Positions 9,737 through 22,556 of a stretch of 64,000 nucleotides of DNA are shown in pieces. The stretch covers positions 126,374,240-126,438,239 of the forward strand of contig NC_086175.1 of the NCBI RefSeq assembly GCF_023053635.1. Direction: 5' to 3'. The position numbers and the translations under genes were made by a program. How positions within the stretch are numbered: the stretch's first letter is position 1; the number at the start of each line of letters is the position of its first letter. This DNA comes from Elgaria multicarinata webbii. Lineage: Eukaryota > Chordata > Lepidosauria > Squamata > Anguidae. The notes below the pieces were generated by a model. That model saw nothing but the letters and a program-made list of their open reading frames with translations, did not search any database and was not told where the DNA came from.

Positions 9737-9958
9737 GGCCAGATCTACACCAAGCAGGATATAGTTCTATAAAAGCGATATATAAGAGACAGGAGCCATA
9801 CCAAGCAGGATGTAGTGGCATGAAAGTGGTATATGGTCTGTGTCATGGGCCCCAACAGTTGTCAGTGCACTTCAATACTGCTCTAAAGCTGTAGTGTGGT
9901 TCCTGCCACTTATATACTGCTTTCATAGTGCTATATCCTGGTTGGTGTAGATCCGGCC
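9737..9958. mobile_element. Fold-back repeat with GGCCRGATCTACACC ends
   Basis: The 28-bp inverted ends GGCCAGATCTACACCAAGCA and its partner ending GTGTAGATCCGGCC differ at a few bases. The interior repeats the CCAAGCAGGAT motif a second time near 9804. Non-coding. A shorter relative lies at 2216-2315. I could not find a clear target duplication, so the superfamily is unknown. Confidence 0.6.
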
Positions 9959-12900
9959 TTGGCTACTCATATTCAAGAAATTCTGCTCAATGGGAAAGGT
10001 TGCCCACCCATCTCACCCTGATGCTGTCTTTAGCAAAGCATAGATAAGTTTGAACTTGGCATAACTTGAATAGGCTTGTATAGTTGCAAAAAGTATTTCA
10101 AACGTTGAGGTGTATTTTTTGAAGCTGTTGTATTTTTTTTTTTTTACTTTCATACTTCTCTGAGACAATTTTATAATACAAGATATTTAAGCAGCAGTTT
10201 AGAAAGATAGCAATCCTCTTTTCTCCACCTACTTACAAAAGATTCTTGGCTTTCTTCCGTGTTTTGTGCAGTGTATTTGTATGAGCCTGAGCCTACCTTT
10301 TCTTTTAGTCTCTGAGAGGCTCAGTCAGTAGTTGGAATCCAATTCTGCTGTACGCTTTGGGGGACTTCGGACAAAGACTACCAAAGAACATAAATACTGT
10401 CTTGTTAATCTACTGCTTGGGGACCATCAGAGCCACAAGTATTTGAATATTAAGCAATCTGTTCTTGATTTTCTGTTTGCCTACACATACATCTATATAC
10501 CAAGGGCCTTAATATGCAGCATTAGCCATCCATTATTGTGGGTGGAGGCAAATAAATTTCACTTAGAGTCGAGCACCCCATCTTTTCAGGATCCTTGCTT
10601 TTATGGGGCTCTTTATGTATTAATATATTGTAGAAACTTTAATGTTCAGTGTGGTGCTTGAGAAAAAAGTATTCTGCAGCATCTCTGAAGGACTCCTCTG
10701 CAAATGTTATTATATTTTTACTCCTTTTCTTGTCATTTTATAAAGCCAACTGTAAGTGCTACTCTAGGGTATTTTGTTCCTCTTATAAGGGTCTTAGCAC
10801 TTCTTTCATTGGCTGGATTGTAATACAATGCAGAACCCTGTACACTCCCAAGAAACAAGTTTGTGTGGTGAAAATATCTTTGAGAACTCTGCCTGGAATT
10901 GGTGTGGGAGTAAATGGATTGCACATGACTGGTGGGAATCTTAACAATTAGGAAGCTCCTAATAGCCTGAGAGAATACGCCATGACTTCTTAATGAATGA
11001 GTTTGGGCAGCACCATAGAAGGAGTAGCTCTTAATTCTGATATATAGTCAGGGCTGTGTGTATTCTGCACATTTATGAAATTGCATTTCGGATGCAGAAT
11101 CTTGACATTGGATGCAGATCTTGCTATTCTGTGAACCTCAACTTTAATTCTAAAAAAAACCCCGCAAGCTTTTGGCACTCAAGTTGCAGAGGAAAGCTCA
11201 AATGTGTGTTCAGTCTCTGGTGACGAGCCAGTAACATGGAAAAGGATCCCATATGCTGCGTTTTCCTTTGACCTGTTTTTGCATCCCCCATTCCACCTTT
11301 TTAGGTCATTGACCCCCAACCTGCATGTTCTTTCCTTCATTCGTTTCCCTTTGATTCCTTCCAAAATTTATAAAAATAATGTATAAAATACATTGTTTGA
11401 AAAAGAATGCTTGTGTGCAAGTATTTTGGCTGCAATATTTAGGTTTCCTTGGCACAGGATGGTGTGTGTGTGTGTAATATTTTTACAAACAGCTGATGTT
11501 ACCACTGACATTAAAGGCTGATAGAGTAGCCTACAGAATTTCAAGGAAACTGCCTTGCTAGCACATTGGCTTGGGAGCACTGTTTCGTGTGCATCTGAAC
11601 AGCACGTAAATGAGATGTGTTTTAGAAATCTCCTGTAGGAACATTCCTCCTGATTGCAGGAGAAGAAAACATGTTCTTTTCATCTGTTTTGGAGATTGGT
11701 CTGCTGCAGCTGAAGTGGGTTCCAGCTGGCTTCTTTCATGACTTTGGCCTACAAATCTTTCAAGCCCTGGTCTCTGCCATAGAGCTTTTGTACTAGGGGG
11801 AATTAGCTAGTTGGTCTTTTCAGGATTCAGCAGTAGAAGACAAATTGAGTTTATGCTTTTGTGTTTGGCAAATCCATCTGGAATAGCAAAGGACTCATTT
11901 GTGGTTCTAATGTGGAATGATTTCAGTAATAAACCTTAAGTGGTACATGCCATAATAATCTCATTGGGGAAGCTTGGTGGATAGATATTGCTTCTATGCA
12001 ATGTCTGTCCACCATATTTAATGAAGAAAAAGGAATTTTCAGCCATGTCAGATTGTTGAGTAAGTTGGTGAGAAAGTGTGACTTCCCCTGTAGTGTGTAG
12101 CTTGTCTGATTTGTGTAACTGGAAGCTATTTGCACTGCTGGCCCAGTGGCCCTTGAATATGATGCAGTTGTACTTTGCTGCTGGTACACTGTGGCTGGTT
12201 TGGAGTGATCTGTGAGTAGTTCTGCCTTCCAACATGGAGTTGAAGTAGATGACATTTTGGTCCCTTTTTAAATTCTTTCTAAAAAGATATTTTTGCTGCC
12301 ACCCATGTTTAAACACCTTTCCTTAGACTAGTTTAGATATTACATAAATGAAGGCCTGGATTCTTCTTTTCCTGATTGTCCCCCTTCCTGCCACAGCCCT
12401 TTGTGTCACACAAATCTGCTCTGGAGGGTGTCCCAGCCCCCGCTTCGTGAGCAGATTTTCTGGGCATTCAAGAAGCTGCAAATTGAGCTTCTTTCATCAG
12501 TGGTATGATGTCATTGGATATGACCCCTTGCTAGGAACAGCCACTTAATTTTTTTCTGTTTCTTATGATTTCTCCAGAAGTTGGTTCATGTGGTGATTGT
12601 GGGGTCATAAGAGTAAACTGAGCTAGAGAAGAATGTAACAGAAGTCTGGTTTACTTACACTACCAAAGTACCTTAAATTCATACATGTGTTACCATTATC
12701 ATGCGGTGGTGGTGGTACCTAGTTCTTTCACATCAAATTAAAAGCCCACCTTGACTCAAATACATTAGGACTTACATTTAGGTCTTGCACAGTTTTCTTG
12801 CAGCCAAGTAATAAACTTTATGAATCCTTTCGAAACTGGAGTCATTAAGTTCAAGGAGAAACATCTGGGTTTATGAATGCTGCAGAAGCATGCACAGTGT

Positions 12901-13647
12901 TTTCTATGTGGTTGATCTACTTGTTTTCTGTGAGCAGTATGTAGATATTGAATGGCTAATCCCTTAACTGACTACATTCATTTAGTACTAGAAGTACTCC
13001 AGCTTCCCAGTAATGCCTTTGACCATATGCTCTGCTGACTCTGGATTCCTGGGATTGAAAAATTCCTCGGTTGCAATCTTTTATAATACCAAGCACCTTA
13101 TTTTTTTCTCTCCCCAGCTCAACACAGTATCATTAGATAGTGGAATGGAAGTGCACTATGCGTGCACAACGTATGCTTAGATTGTCTGTGTCTCAGTTAT
13201 AATAGTTTTGTGGGTTGGAGAGCAAGAGAGGAACTTATTCTGAAGGAGAGAGAATCTCTTGTTGGGAAAGGGGGCGGTCTGGCAAAGACGAGTCACCTTG
13301 GCAGGATTGTGCTGCTGCTTTTATAGGACTTCTTACAATTTGGGCCAGACCTGAGTTGTGCAATTTGGATGCTGCTGCTAAAGTCTAGATGGATTGTATA
13401 ACTTCAGACCTCACATACTTTACCACTTAAATTACAGCATGTACAATTACTCTGAAGCTTTTAGAATGCTTTTACGTTTGCTAGTTCTGATAGTCCTTAG
13501 AAGACATACAGGCTTGTAAAAGCTAATGTATAGCTCTAGTTTTAGGAGACTTAAATATTTCATGTTCAAGTTTCTTGGAGATTATCTCTGTGTGTCCTAA
13601 ATTTGACAGGACAGCATATACTTGAGGATCAATCAGCAGGGACTCAG

Positions 13648-13785
13648 TGACCGGGTTTGCATGATCACTGCCCCCCACAATGGATTAAATAAGTCATGGT
13701 GGGTTGTGGCACATGCCAGTGGCCGTTCTGAATATTCAACTCCTAGTGAGGGGGTTACTATTGTTTGTGTTGTTGGAACAGGGAC
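13648..13785. mobile_element. MITE fragment, GGTTTGCACGAT / AAGCCATGGTGGG family
   Basis: Shares with 56831-57060 and 62964-63238 the ordered blocks GGTTTGCAYGAT, a TTAAATAAGYCATGG hairpin, GGTGGGTTGTGG, GTTCTGAATATTC and TTTGTGTTGTT. Broken and old. Confidence 0.45.
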
Positions 13786-15040
13786 AGTAGTTGTAAACAT
13801 AATAGTTAAACTTCCTAAACAAAACAAGTTAAAAGCATCATCCAAGTATAAAGTATCTTCAGCTGCTCCTGAACTCAACAAAAACTGCTCATGCTCTATA
13901 GTAGCTTATACCAACATAAAAACATTCTGGAAAAATATACTGAAATCATAGGTAAATTACATGTCAAACTTCTTTTGCAGACTTGATTCTTGACAATGCA
14001 AGAAAGGTAGTTTTGGTGTTAGACTCAGTACAGCTTAGAAGAGAACAGTGTTGGTTAAGAAGGAAGTTGCTGAAGAGTAATTATCTCGTTTTAAAAGACT
14101 TTGTCTCAATGATAAAGTTTGCCAGAATACTATCATACATCTCTGTACTGTGGAAAAATGTGAGGAGATTGTTTTCTGCTTGCATTGGCAAAAAGACCCG
14201 GTGCTTTGTAACTCTTCTCTCAAATTTAGGCTATGTTTCTTGTCAGTCACCTTGTATCCATCCTTAGCTCTGAAGAAACCTACATCTCTAAAGCACAGAT
14301 AGTTAAATGGTGTTGTGCAGAGCCAATCATGTCTGCTCTTAAAAAAAGAAAAGAAAAAAGGCAGGATAGTCCATGGGATCTGTTTTCAAGTTTCATTTCA
14401 AGTTTTGACTTTCTGACATTGGGCAAGTCACCAATGTGGGAATACAGGTGACCACCTTGGTGCTTCTATAAATGCGTTCATAACACTGAAAATTGCTTTG
14501 CAAATTGCCATTAATTATAAGCTCTGGCAACCAGCCTGTTACATCAAGAGCTTTCTGTGTTATAATCTCTTTACCTCAACCATACAATGGGTTGGATCCA
14601 ATACTGGTCATCTGCTAATGGATCAGATTTTGCTAATGGAACAGATTTTCCCTCTCCCTCATGACCCTTTCCATAGCTGCTCTAGGGCAATGGGGGCCCC
14701 TGAGGAGTAGATTTGGGGCATGTGGGGGTGGGAAGGAGAGGCTTGATAAGTCCTATTGTGGCAACAGAAGTCTTGTGTGATGTTGGACCCAACCCAAAAT
14801 GTATGCAAGGCCTAAATATTGGTTTTTGTGTTTCTGGTTGTTATTTTTAACCTTTAAGCTAAAGCTTCATCTCACTTAAAACCTTTTTGTGTTTGAAATC
14901 AGAAAAGGTCAGCGTTATCATCTGTGAAAAGTATTGGTTTCTAGCTACCAAAAATATCTGTCCAAGCATAGTACTGTTTGCAGGAAATATTATTTGAAAT
15001 TACATAGTGCTAGTAGAAAGGGAGACCAACTGTCCCTAGC

Positions 15041-15143
15041 CAGGGTCCTGCCAGATGTTTTAGACTATGACTCGCATCATGGTTATGCTAGCTGGGGCTG
15101 ATGGGAGTTATGGTCCAAAACATCTGGTGGAACCCAAGTTGGT
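15041..15143. mobile_element. Degraded short hAT MITE (CCAGATGTTTTGG family)
   Basis: Inverted blocks CCAGATGTTTTAGACTATGA and TATGGTCCAAAACATCTGG face each other over about 100 bp. It resembles the intact 118-128 bp elements at 29278-29395 and 51194-51321. The ends are too decayed for a target duplication to be seen. Confidence 0.5.
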
Positions 15144-15731
15144 AAAGCTGATTTTTTTTTTTCAGAAAAGGATTGAGGTTGCTTGCCCATTTTAACTTTC
15201 ATATAGTGCCAGAAAGGTGGCAGTTCATGAGCGCAAGGCTTGCAGTTCTGGGAAATCATGAATAAAGCCATTTTATTTGGTATCATTTTTTGTATAGTGT
15301 GACTTGATTAAAAGTAGTTCCATGGCACCACACAATGCTTAATCCTTTATTGAAACATAAGGATGATAAAATTGTCTGTTTCTATTTTGGCATATGGAGG
15401 TCACAGCTTAATTTGGTAACTATGAGACAGAATTAGTATGATGGTCCTAATAGAAAGGAAAAAGGAACTGTGTCATGAAGAGATTTAACTTGTTCAGTAT
15501 CACACTGATCTGTTGATACATGCTTTTCAGCTGTTAATCGGTTATCAGTTTTGAGACTTTACTCTTATGTACATGCACACATTGGGTTTTAAAACATTAA
15601 ATATATTTTGTTAAAGATGAATAAAGTAGTCTCCATTTATTTTCACTCAAATCAATTAAGACTGCCAGACCATTTCTTCTGCAGTCTTTGACCTGGTTTG
15701 CATATAATGCTAACCCATGGTTTATTTAATC

Positions 15732-16309
15732 CAGGGTGGATAAAAATCAATGATTTTTAAAAATAATAATTAAAAAATGGATTTTTTAATTTAAATCACA
15801 TTTTTATAATAAAATGCTTTTTGAGGGAAAATCTATCTAAAGATAGTTTTCTATTTAAGATACATTATAGTCCAAAGGTTATTCATCATGAAATAAGGAT
15901 TAGTTTTTAATTATGTAGCATGAGGCTGTATAGTCATGCAATGTTTAAATATTTTGGTAAATGAATTCCATTAATCCATTCACAATGTCATGCTCTTCCA
16001 GAGGTTTCTGTAAGATGATTGGGCAATTTTTCTATCTAGAAGATATTATCACAGATGCTTGGTTTTATTGTTCTCAAAACTGTGAATTTGTGTCTGCAGA
16101 GATCACAATCCCATTGTTCCTTTGCAAATCTATGTACACAGAATCAACCCCTTACCTCTTAAGTGCTAAGTTTAAAAAAATTCAATAAATAGAGTGCACT
16201 TTTGGGGAGGGGGAAGTCATGTGATTAAATCAAGTCTTTCTGAGTAGTGATTTAAATTGTGATTTAAATCATGATTTAAATCAAATTGATTTAAATCAAA
16301 TCCACCCTG
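15732..16309. mobile_element. Non-autonomous hAT element, CAGGGTGGAT ends
   Basis: 578 bp bounded by CAGGGTGGAT and ATCCACCCTG, with the exact 8-mer ATTTAATC on both sides (15724-15731 and 16310-16317). The right subterminal region repeats GATTTAAATCA several times. There is no transposase frame. It is inserted in an older element: the flanks CTAACCCATGGTTT and AGTTAACCCATGATTTG belong to a repeat that was split. Confidence 0.85.
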
Positions 16310-16556
16310 ATTTAATCCATAGTTAACCCATGATTTGTTGCCATACACAAGCCTTGTCTGATAGACTATTGAACAACATGTAGTATTTTGCCTCAATCCC
16401 TGGATTATTTGTTTACCTCCCTTCCTGAATCCCAAATGTCTTTGTGGCACTGTAGTACTGGCATGTAGAGTATCTGGTGGTGGTTTTTCTTTACCATTCT
16501 TCCCTGCTACTTCTGTAACCTGGCAAAACAACCCATGAGCAAGCCATGGTTCTGGC

Positions 16557-17270
16557 TTCACTTTCAGATTCAAATATATAATTTGTATCTCTGTTATGAA
16601 ATTAGCTATGACGTTGAATTCTTCCACTACATTTAAATAAGGCCACTCAAACCTATCAAAGGCCTTAGTTGTATCCAAAAGTAGTTGTATTGGTATATTT
16701 TCAGTTTTGTTCAGTGACACTTGCTACTTTCCTATCTTACTAAACAAGCTTCTGCCTTTGATAAAGGTAAACTTACTTGACTCAGTAAGTTATACTATTG
16801 AACCTCTGGGCTTAGATACCAGTCAGAATTTTATAATTTCTTAGAGATGGGCTTTTCTTTTAGTATTAGGAATATTTTCATCTTTTTCAAGGAATTAAGG
16901 ATAATTCTGAGAAACAGCATTTAAACTGTTCCGCCAGCCCTACATGAACTTCAATACTTCACTTGAAAAGTTGTCAGATCCAATAGTTCCGCTCTTTAAT
17001 ATTCTGTATATTAGTTGATACATTTACTCTTAAGTGTCCACCTTTAATTTGGAGATCTGCAGATAATTAAAAAAAGAAGATATCTCTTACCTGGCAACCT
17101 TCAGATTGGTATAACTGTTTATAAAACCATATTCCTGGACTTCAACTGTTTTTTCATTTGTTCTTTGCTACAACTTCTGTTGATTATTAAAGGAGTAATA
17201 CTTTGCTTTTTTTGCTAATTGAAAGCATCGTCAATTAATTGTTTAGCTCGCTTCTCAGAATATTTTTTCT
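16557..17270 (-). mobile_element. L1-type LINE fragment (reverse transcriptase)
   Basis: Reverse-strand translation of about 16557-16740 gives LLLDTTKAFDRFEWPYL followed by NFITEIQIIY, close to the L1 RT block DAEKAFDRVEWPFL then NFI.WI...Y. Further upstream on the same strand, pieces such as SDNFSSEVLKFM match the PGPDGFSSEFYK block. Frames are broken by stops and shifts, so it is an old 5'- and 3'-truncated copy. Edges are approximate. Confidence 0.75.
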
Positions 17271-17289
17271 CTGATGTATCCAATGTCCC

Positions 17290-17520
17290 GTTTTGCATGA
17301 TTGGCACAGCTTAAACAAGCTAGGGGTGCCATTTGCGTAATTACCTGCCTAGACATGTTGTTCAAACCTGGGTGTCATGGTTGGTTTAAGAGGAAACAAT
17401 CCATGGCCTGTTGGGTTATTTGTGTTTTTTCCCTTCTCCAACAGGCAAATGGTGCTTGGCGTGTGTCATGGCTTAAACAAGCATTATGGCTTGTTTAAGC
17501 CATGATGATTATTGTAACCA
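17290..17520. mobile_element. Fold-back MITE with AAGCCATG hairpin
   Basis: CATGGCTTAAACAAGC faces GCTTGTTTAAGCCATG at 17468-17505. Outer blocks (GGCACAGCTTAAACAAGC, TTGTTCAAACCTG) recall the family at 62964-63238. Boundaries and family are uncertain. Confidence 0.4.
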
Positions 17521-18549
17521 GGTAAATGCCTTCCACTTTAAAAAAAATCTTTCTATGCTGTTCTGTAATTCTTCTATGGAGATTCAAATAGATCAGTTCT
17601 GTTTACTTTTTAATCCAAGTTATTTCTAAGACTGCTGTTTAAGTTTTGATTTTTGATCAGTGTTTTATATAGATGTTTGATGCATTTAAAGAAGTTCCGT
17701 AATGCATATGCTATTTGTGGAATTTGTATTCTGGAAATAGTAATCTGTCTTTGCAGTAGATGTATCCTGTATTATGAACTCATACTTGTAAGAGAGGTAA
17801 GCATGTTGGCATTAGCCCCTGACAGCAGCCCCATGCTCTGTGTATATAGGCTACCACTTGGCAACTGCATGTGCTCTTGGGTCCAAAAATTTGCCCACAC
17901 TGGTGTGAGGTGTCTGATCTCTTTCCTGCTCCGTGCCCAAATGACTTTCCTAAGGATGAGCCGATGTGGCTGTGAACTCTTGGCATCCGGTAGTGCTTAA
18001 ATAAGCCGGGTGGTAAAAGAACAGCAAAGAGGGTATTGGAGCAGTATTGGATTAGGTTTTAGGGATCAATATGTTGCTCACATAGGGAATAAATGTAAAT
18101 AAGTTTACCTTATGTTTTTAACATACCACTTTTTGCCTGCAAATACACTTCTTTCTGATCTTCATAGGATGTGTGCTACAGTTCTAATTTGAGATCCCCT
18201 TTTTTGGCTTGGCACTCGAGGGACAAAAATACTTGAGTGTTCCCAGCTACTCAACTACACTTTTGCATATTAAGGTCATTGCTAGTCAAACAGGCTCAGA
18301 AGTAATCTCATTCCTGCTTGATTAGGTATTGAAAGTGAGCATAATGGATACTGTAAAACTGTCACTGAATTATCACATCAGAATGTCCAGTCAAATATGA
18401 AATCGTGGACAAAACTGCTAAAATAGATCTTCTGTTTTTCCTTGGTGGCAAATGAAGGAATGCTTGTATTGGACTCATACAAGAAGGCCCCAGGAAATTG
18501 AAATTATTCTTTCATGTTTAGTCCAGGTAAGACTGGTATATAAATATTC

Positions 18550-18550
<1 letters not shown>

Positions 18551-18588
<38 letters not shown>
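18551..18588. repeat. (AAAT)n microsatellite, probable LINE tail
   Basis: About nine AAAT units preceded by GACTGGTATATAAATATTCT, the form of a LINE 3' end on the + strand. Confidence 0.7.
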
Positions 18589-18739
18589 GCTAGCTCTTGC
18601 ATTCACCTGGCAAAGTCTAAATATTTGCATGTCAAGCAGTTAATTGAGATTATTTGATCAAGAAACAAAGTTAAAACAGTACTTCTGGAGAATGTGGATA
18701 GAGAGATATTTTCTCCCTCTCCCATAATACTAGATCCTG

Positions 18740-19075
18740 GAGTCATCCCATGAAGCTGATTGGTGGGAGATTCAGAACAGATAAAAGGAATAACTTCACA
18801 CAACGCATAGTTAAACTGTAGAATTCACTAATGCAAGATATGGTGATGGCCACTAATTTGGATCGCTTTAAAAGGGATAAATTCCTGGAGAAGGCTATCA
18901 ATGGCTACTAGTCCTGATGGCTATGTGCTACCTTCATTATCAGAGGCAGTAAGCACATATAGACCAGTTGCTGGCAACATGGGTGGGAGGGTGCTGTTGC
19001 TTGGCCCCTGTAAACAGTGTGGTGGACTAGATTAACCTTTGGTCTGATCCAGCAGGGCTCTTCATATGTTCTTAA
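18740..19075 (+). mobile_element. Dispersed LINE-like repeat ending GGTCTGATCCAGCAGGGCTC
   Basis: Broken translation resembles the C-terminal end of CR1-clade ORF2 (TTQRIVKLWNS-like piece, then a LDGFKRDKFLEK-like piece). The tail GGTCTGATCCAGCAGGGCTC is shared with 52165-52322. I recognise it as a common squamate dispersed repeat but am unsure of its family. Confidence 0.5.
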
Positions 19076-19718
19076 TGTCACATCTATTAGGATCTTTTTT
19101 GCAGAGTTCATTTAGTTAAAATAGCTTCTTGCCTACCTTAGGCAGAAATTAATATTGGTTTCCTGTACAATAGCAGTTGCCTGTTTATGAGTTGAGTAGT
19201 CATAACAGGTGATGTCATTGGAACATTGTTTTGTTATTTGTGGGGCAGAACATTTTCAGGTGCTTTGTCATTTCATAGGTTCATTAGTAAAACTGAATGT
19301 ATGGCAATTACATATACAATATTAAGCACCTTTGGCAGTTCCAAAGTTGTAATTAATGTTTATTAGATTATTATTCCTAGCAAGTATGTGAGAGAATACA
19401 TATTTGTTGTTGAATTACATATATGTCTCAGTGTGAAATGGAACTAATAATTTGTAATAGAAAACTGAAGGTGCCCCAGCAATCTTAGTGGAAGAGAGGT
19501 GAACTCTGAATAGATAAGTGATTGTCCACATATCATGCACAGTTCTTTGAGTCGCTAAAATGAATTTAGTGTCAGTTTTCAATATTTCTGGTTTTTTAAA
19601 AAAATTTAAACAGTGCTAGGGAAATATATGCTACTATCTTTAGATATTTTTACAAGTATTCCAATAGAACAAGTCCTACATTCTGTAACAAATCACCCTA
19701 AGTGTTCCTTAGTTTCCT

Positions 19719-19733
19719 CCCCCCCCCCCCCCC
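19719..19733. repeat. Poly-C tract
   Basis: Fifteen consecutive C. Confidence 0.9.
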
Positions 19734-19778
19734 AAACATTTCAGGTCAAATACTTGTATTGGGTCAAATCGTAACATA

Positions 19779-19822
19779 GCATCATAGAATAGTAGAGTTG
19801 GAAGGGGCCTAAAGGCCTTTTC
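19779..19822 (-). mobile_element. CR1 3'-end fragment
   Basis: ATCATAGAATAGTAGAGTTGG followed by AAGGGGCCT is the reverse complement of the CR1 3' end with its ATTCTATGAT repeat. Confidence 0.7.
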
Positions 19823-21092
19823 CAGCTTTATTTACTAAAAGCATGTGAAATAAACATGCAAAATTGGATCCATCTATGGCATTAGAAAATTTTCCAGTGC
19901 AAAGTAAAACATTTCCTGTGCAAGTGACCCAAGGCAAATTAAGATAATTTTCATTGGAAGTTTTTTGATGTAATGGATCATTCAAATGAACAGCTTGGCA
20001 GCTTTGTCTTCTGTGGCTACTTTCTGTGTGAATTTAAAATCAAGTATTTACTATCTTTTTCATGAATACATGACCTTTTAGACAAAGCTTGTGGATTTCT
20101 GGCTGGTTATTGATGACTTTGCATGTTCTTTAAGAGTGTTCTTAGACTGGTGCTGCTCCATGAACTTAAATGTTCAGCCTTGCCTAGCCAAAGTCTTGAA
20201 AAAGCAGCAATTTCCTGTTCTGGCCTATGATAGTTTAGTGATAGCAAAGCAATTTGATGCCCATAATGTGCTATTTTCTGAATTCTTATGCTTATTGTAA
20301 ATTCCTGGCTATGCAACTTGATAAATCAACAGACTTTTCAGGCCCAACGTAGTTCTTACTACTACTTGGATATAATTCTGATACTGCTATGGAGCAAAAC
20401 ATGGCCTTCTGTAATGGTATTAGTCTAATCTCTGCTTGAAATGGTGTTCTATGCTCGTAGATCTGAGGCTTTACCTATAAAGTACTGTCTTGGCTAGCTA
20501 GTATTTAGACATAGTATGTTCAGTCAAACAGAAGTCTAGGCTTCTGTTTCAAGAGAATGCCAGTGAAGTAGGTAAGTGAGTATAAGCTTATGTGCTTACT
20601 TGGCAGGCAGCTGAGGAAGCCTTGCCAGTAGTTTCTGGATCAAAAGAAGCATACTGGCTATGAAGCGCTTGACTTTAAATTTTACAGTGTTGGTTAAGCT
20701 ATAATTTAGTTTCTTGAAATGTGACTTGAGTTGCCACACTCCAGAGACCTACTGAATCTCATCTAAGAACTGTAAGATCTCTTAGAACCTTTCAGGTTAA
20801 AATTGAGTTTACATCTGTCAAGGATTCTTTAGGATACCTTGTTTTTGGACAGGGGATTAAGTTATACCCCTTCCTATGTTTGAGCATGTTCAATCTGTGA
20901 TGCAAGTTTTAGAAATCCAAGTTGGAACTCAGATGTCACATGCACTTGAATGTGTTCTGCAAGTCATTCATCTATCATGGATATTTGTGAGAGCAATTTG
21001 TTTAACCCATATATTACAGTGCTGCTATGTGTAGTATTGGTATTTATACAAATCAGTGGGATATTGATGACATTTTGGAAGAGAGAGGAATT

Positions 21093-22035
21093 TATGGCTC
21101 TGTTCAGACATCATGGTAAACCAGTTTTTTAAAATAATAATAATAGGGGTTACCATGGCCAAGCCAGAGTGCGAGTCCACATGGCTTGATTGATTCTGCT
21201 GGGCTCCTCCTGCCAGACCAGGGCCTAACCCACACCAGCTGTTTATTCCGGAATAGTATTGAGGTCATCCCTACCTTGCCACATGGCACACAGCTGATCC
21301 CATGGTGATCTAGGGACGACCCCTCAGTTTTCCCAGGATATCGATGACTGCTTTTGTCCTGTTTTTCCCCCTGCTCTCGCAAGAATCCCGAGGTGTGCAG
21401 CTGGTGTGCCCTCCCCTCGCAAAGCTGTTGCTGTTCCTCATGAGTAGTGGGGTTCAGCAACCAGGCAACCAGCTGTGCAGAGCGAGCCTGTGGGTCTTGG
21501 GGGTGAGGGGGAGAGCATTGTCGACATGTTCTGGATGAGTCTTGGGGTCTTTCAGCACTGTGTGTGTGTATTTTAAAAAACTCATCTTTGTGCAGGATTG
21601 CAACTCTGCTGTTGCGCAAGAGTCAGGGAGGAAAAGGCTCTCCTTAAATTACAGGCAAATTTGCTGGCATGTGCCCCATGAAGGACAATCGCTCGCAATC
21701 GTCCCTCCCCCTATCTAAAAGGCTCTAGGTGTAGATGAGCTCCAGGACTCTGGTTTGATTTGTGTGACAACTGAACTGGAAACTTGGCTTTGTCTCTCGC
21801 TCAACAAGCCAGTTGTAACATAGTGTTTGTTCTTAGATTATGACTCTGACTAGTTCCCAGTTCAGATGTCACGCTAACAAAGCCAGTGGGGGACAGAGCC
21901 TATGGCTAGGTTGGCTACTCCTGCTGGCATGAAGAGCCAACCAAGAGGTATCGAGCTGCATGTATTAGCATGCTGGTTTGCTCATGGTAATCCTGATTTT
22001 CTGGACTACCATGATGTGCAAACTCAGCCAATGTA
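21093..22035. mobile_element. Putative DNA transposon derivative with ~30-bp inverted ends
   Basis: TGGCTCTGTTCAGACATCAT followed by GGTAAACC at the left is mirrored at the right by GGACTACCATGATG and TGCAAACTCAGCCA. The interior (about 880 bp) is non-coding. A second GTTCAGATGTCACG block near 21863 hints at a nested or duplicated end. No clear target duplication was seen. Confidence 0.45.
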
Positions 22036-22318
22036 ATCGTATTGATGACTCCTAATGCCATGATGGACAAGCTATATACAGCAATATCTGCATTGGGGGT
22101 TTGATCTCACAGGCATCCCAGTCAGGCAAGCAGGTCAAAGGTCCCTATTATGAAGAGTTACTGATGGAAAGAAGGGATGGAAGAAGCTATATTTTTTTAC
22201 ATCTGCTCAAAGGGCTTCTTCAGGATGGTAATATTTATTTGTCGTGTATTGTGTGAAAACTGATAATAGTGTGCATTTAGTAATGATATCTTTGTAACAA
22301 TAATCTTAGTTGTCTTTG

Positions 22319-22556
22319 AGAGCCAAAGTATGTAGTGATTAAAGTGTTGTACTGAGACTCAGGAAATCCAGGTTCTAGTTCCCACTCAGCCATAAAGTCC
22401 ACTGGGTGACCTTGGGCAAGTTGCTCTCAACCTAACCAACTCTGCAGGGATGTTGTGAGGATAAAATGAAGAGGAGGAAGACCAAGTAAGCCACCTTGGG
22501 TTCCTTGCAAGAGGAAAAAATGAGAGATATAAATATAATAATAAATAATAAAATAA
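22319..22556 (+). mobile_element. tRNA-derived SINE with a MIR/CORE-like centre
   Basis: The head has a degenerate tRNA-like B box (AGGTTCTAGTTCCCACTC). The centre GGTGACCTTGGGCAAGTTGC is the block shared by MIR/CORE-SINEs. The body continues with GTTGTGAGGATAAAATG and AAGCCACCTTGGGTTCCTTG and ends in GAGATATAAATATAATAA plus an A/T-rich tail, which resembles a LINE-matched 3' end. Confidence 0.75.
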
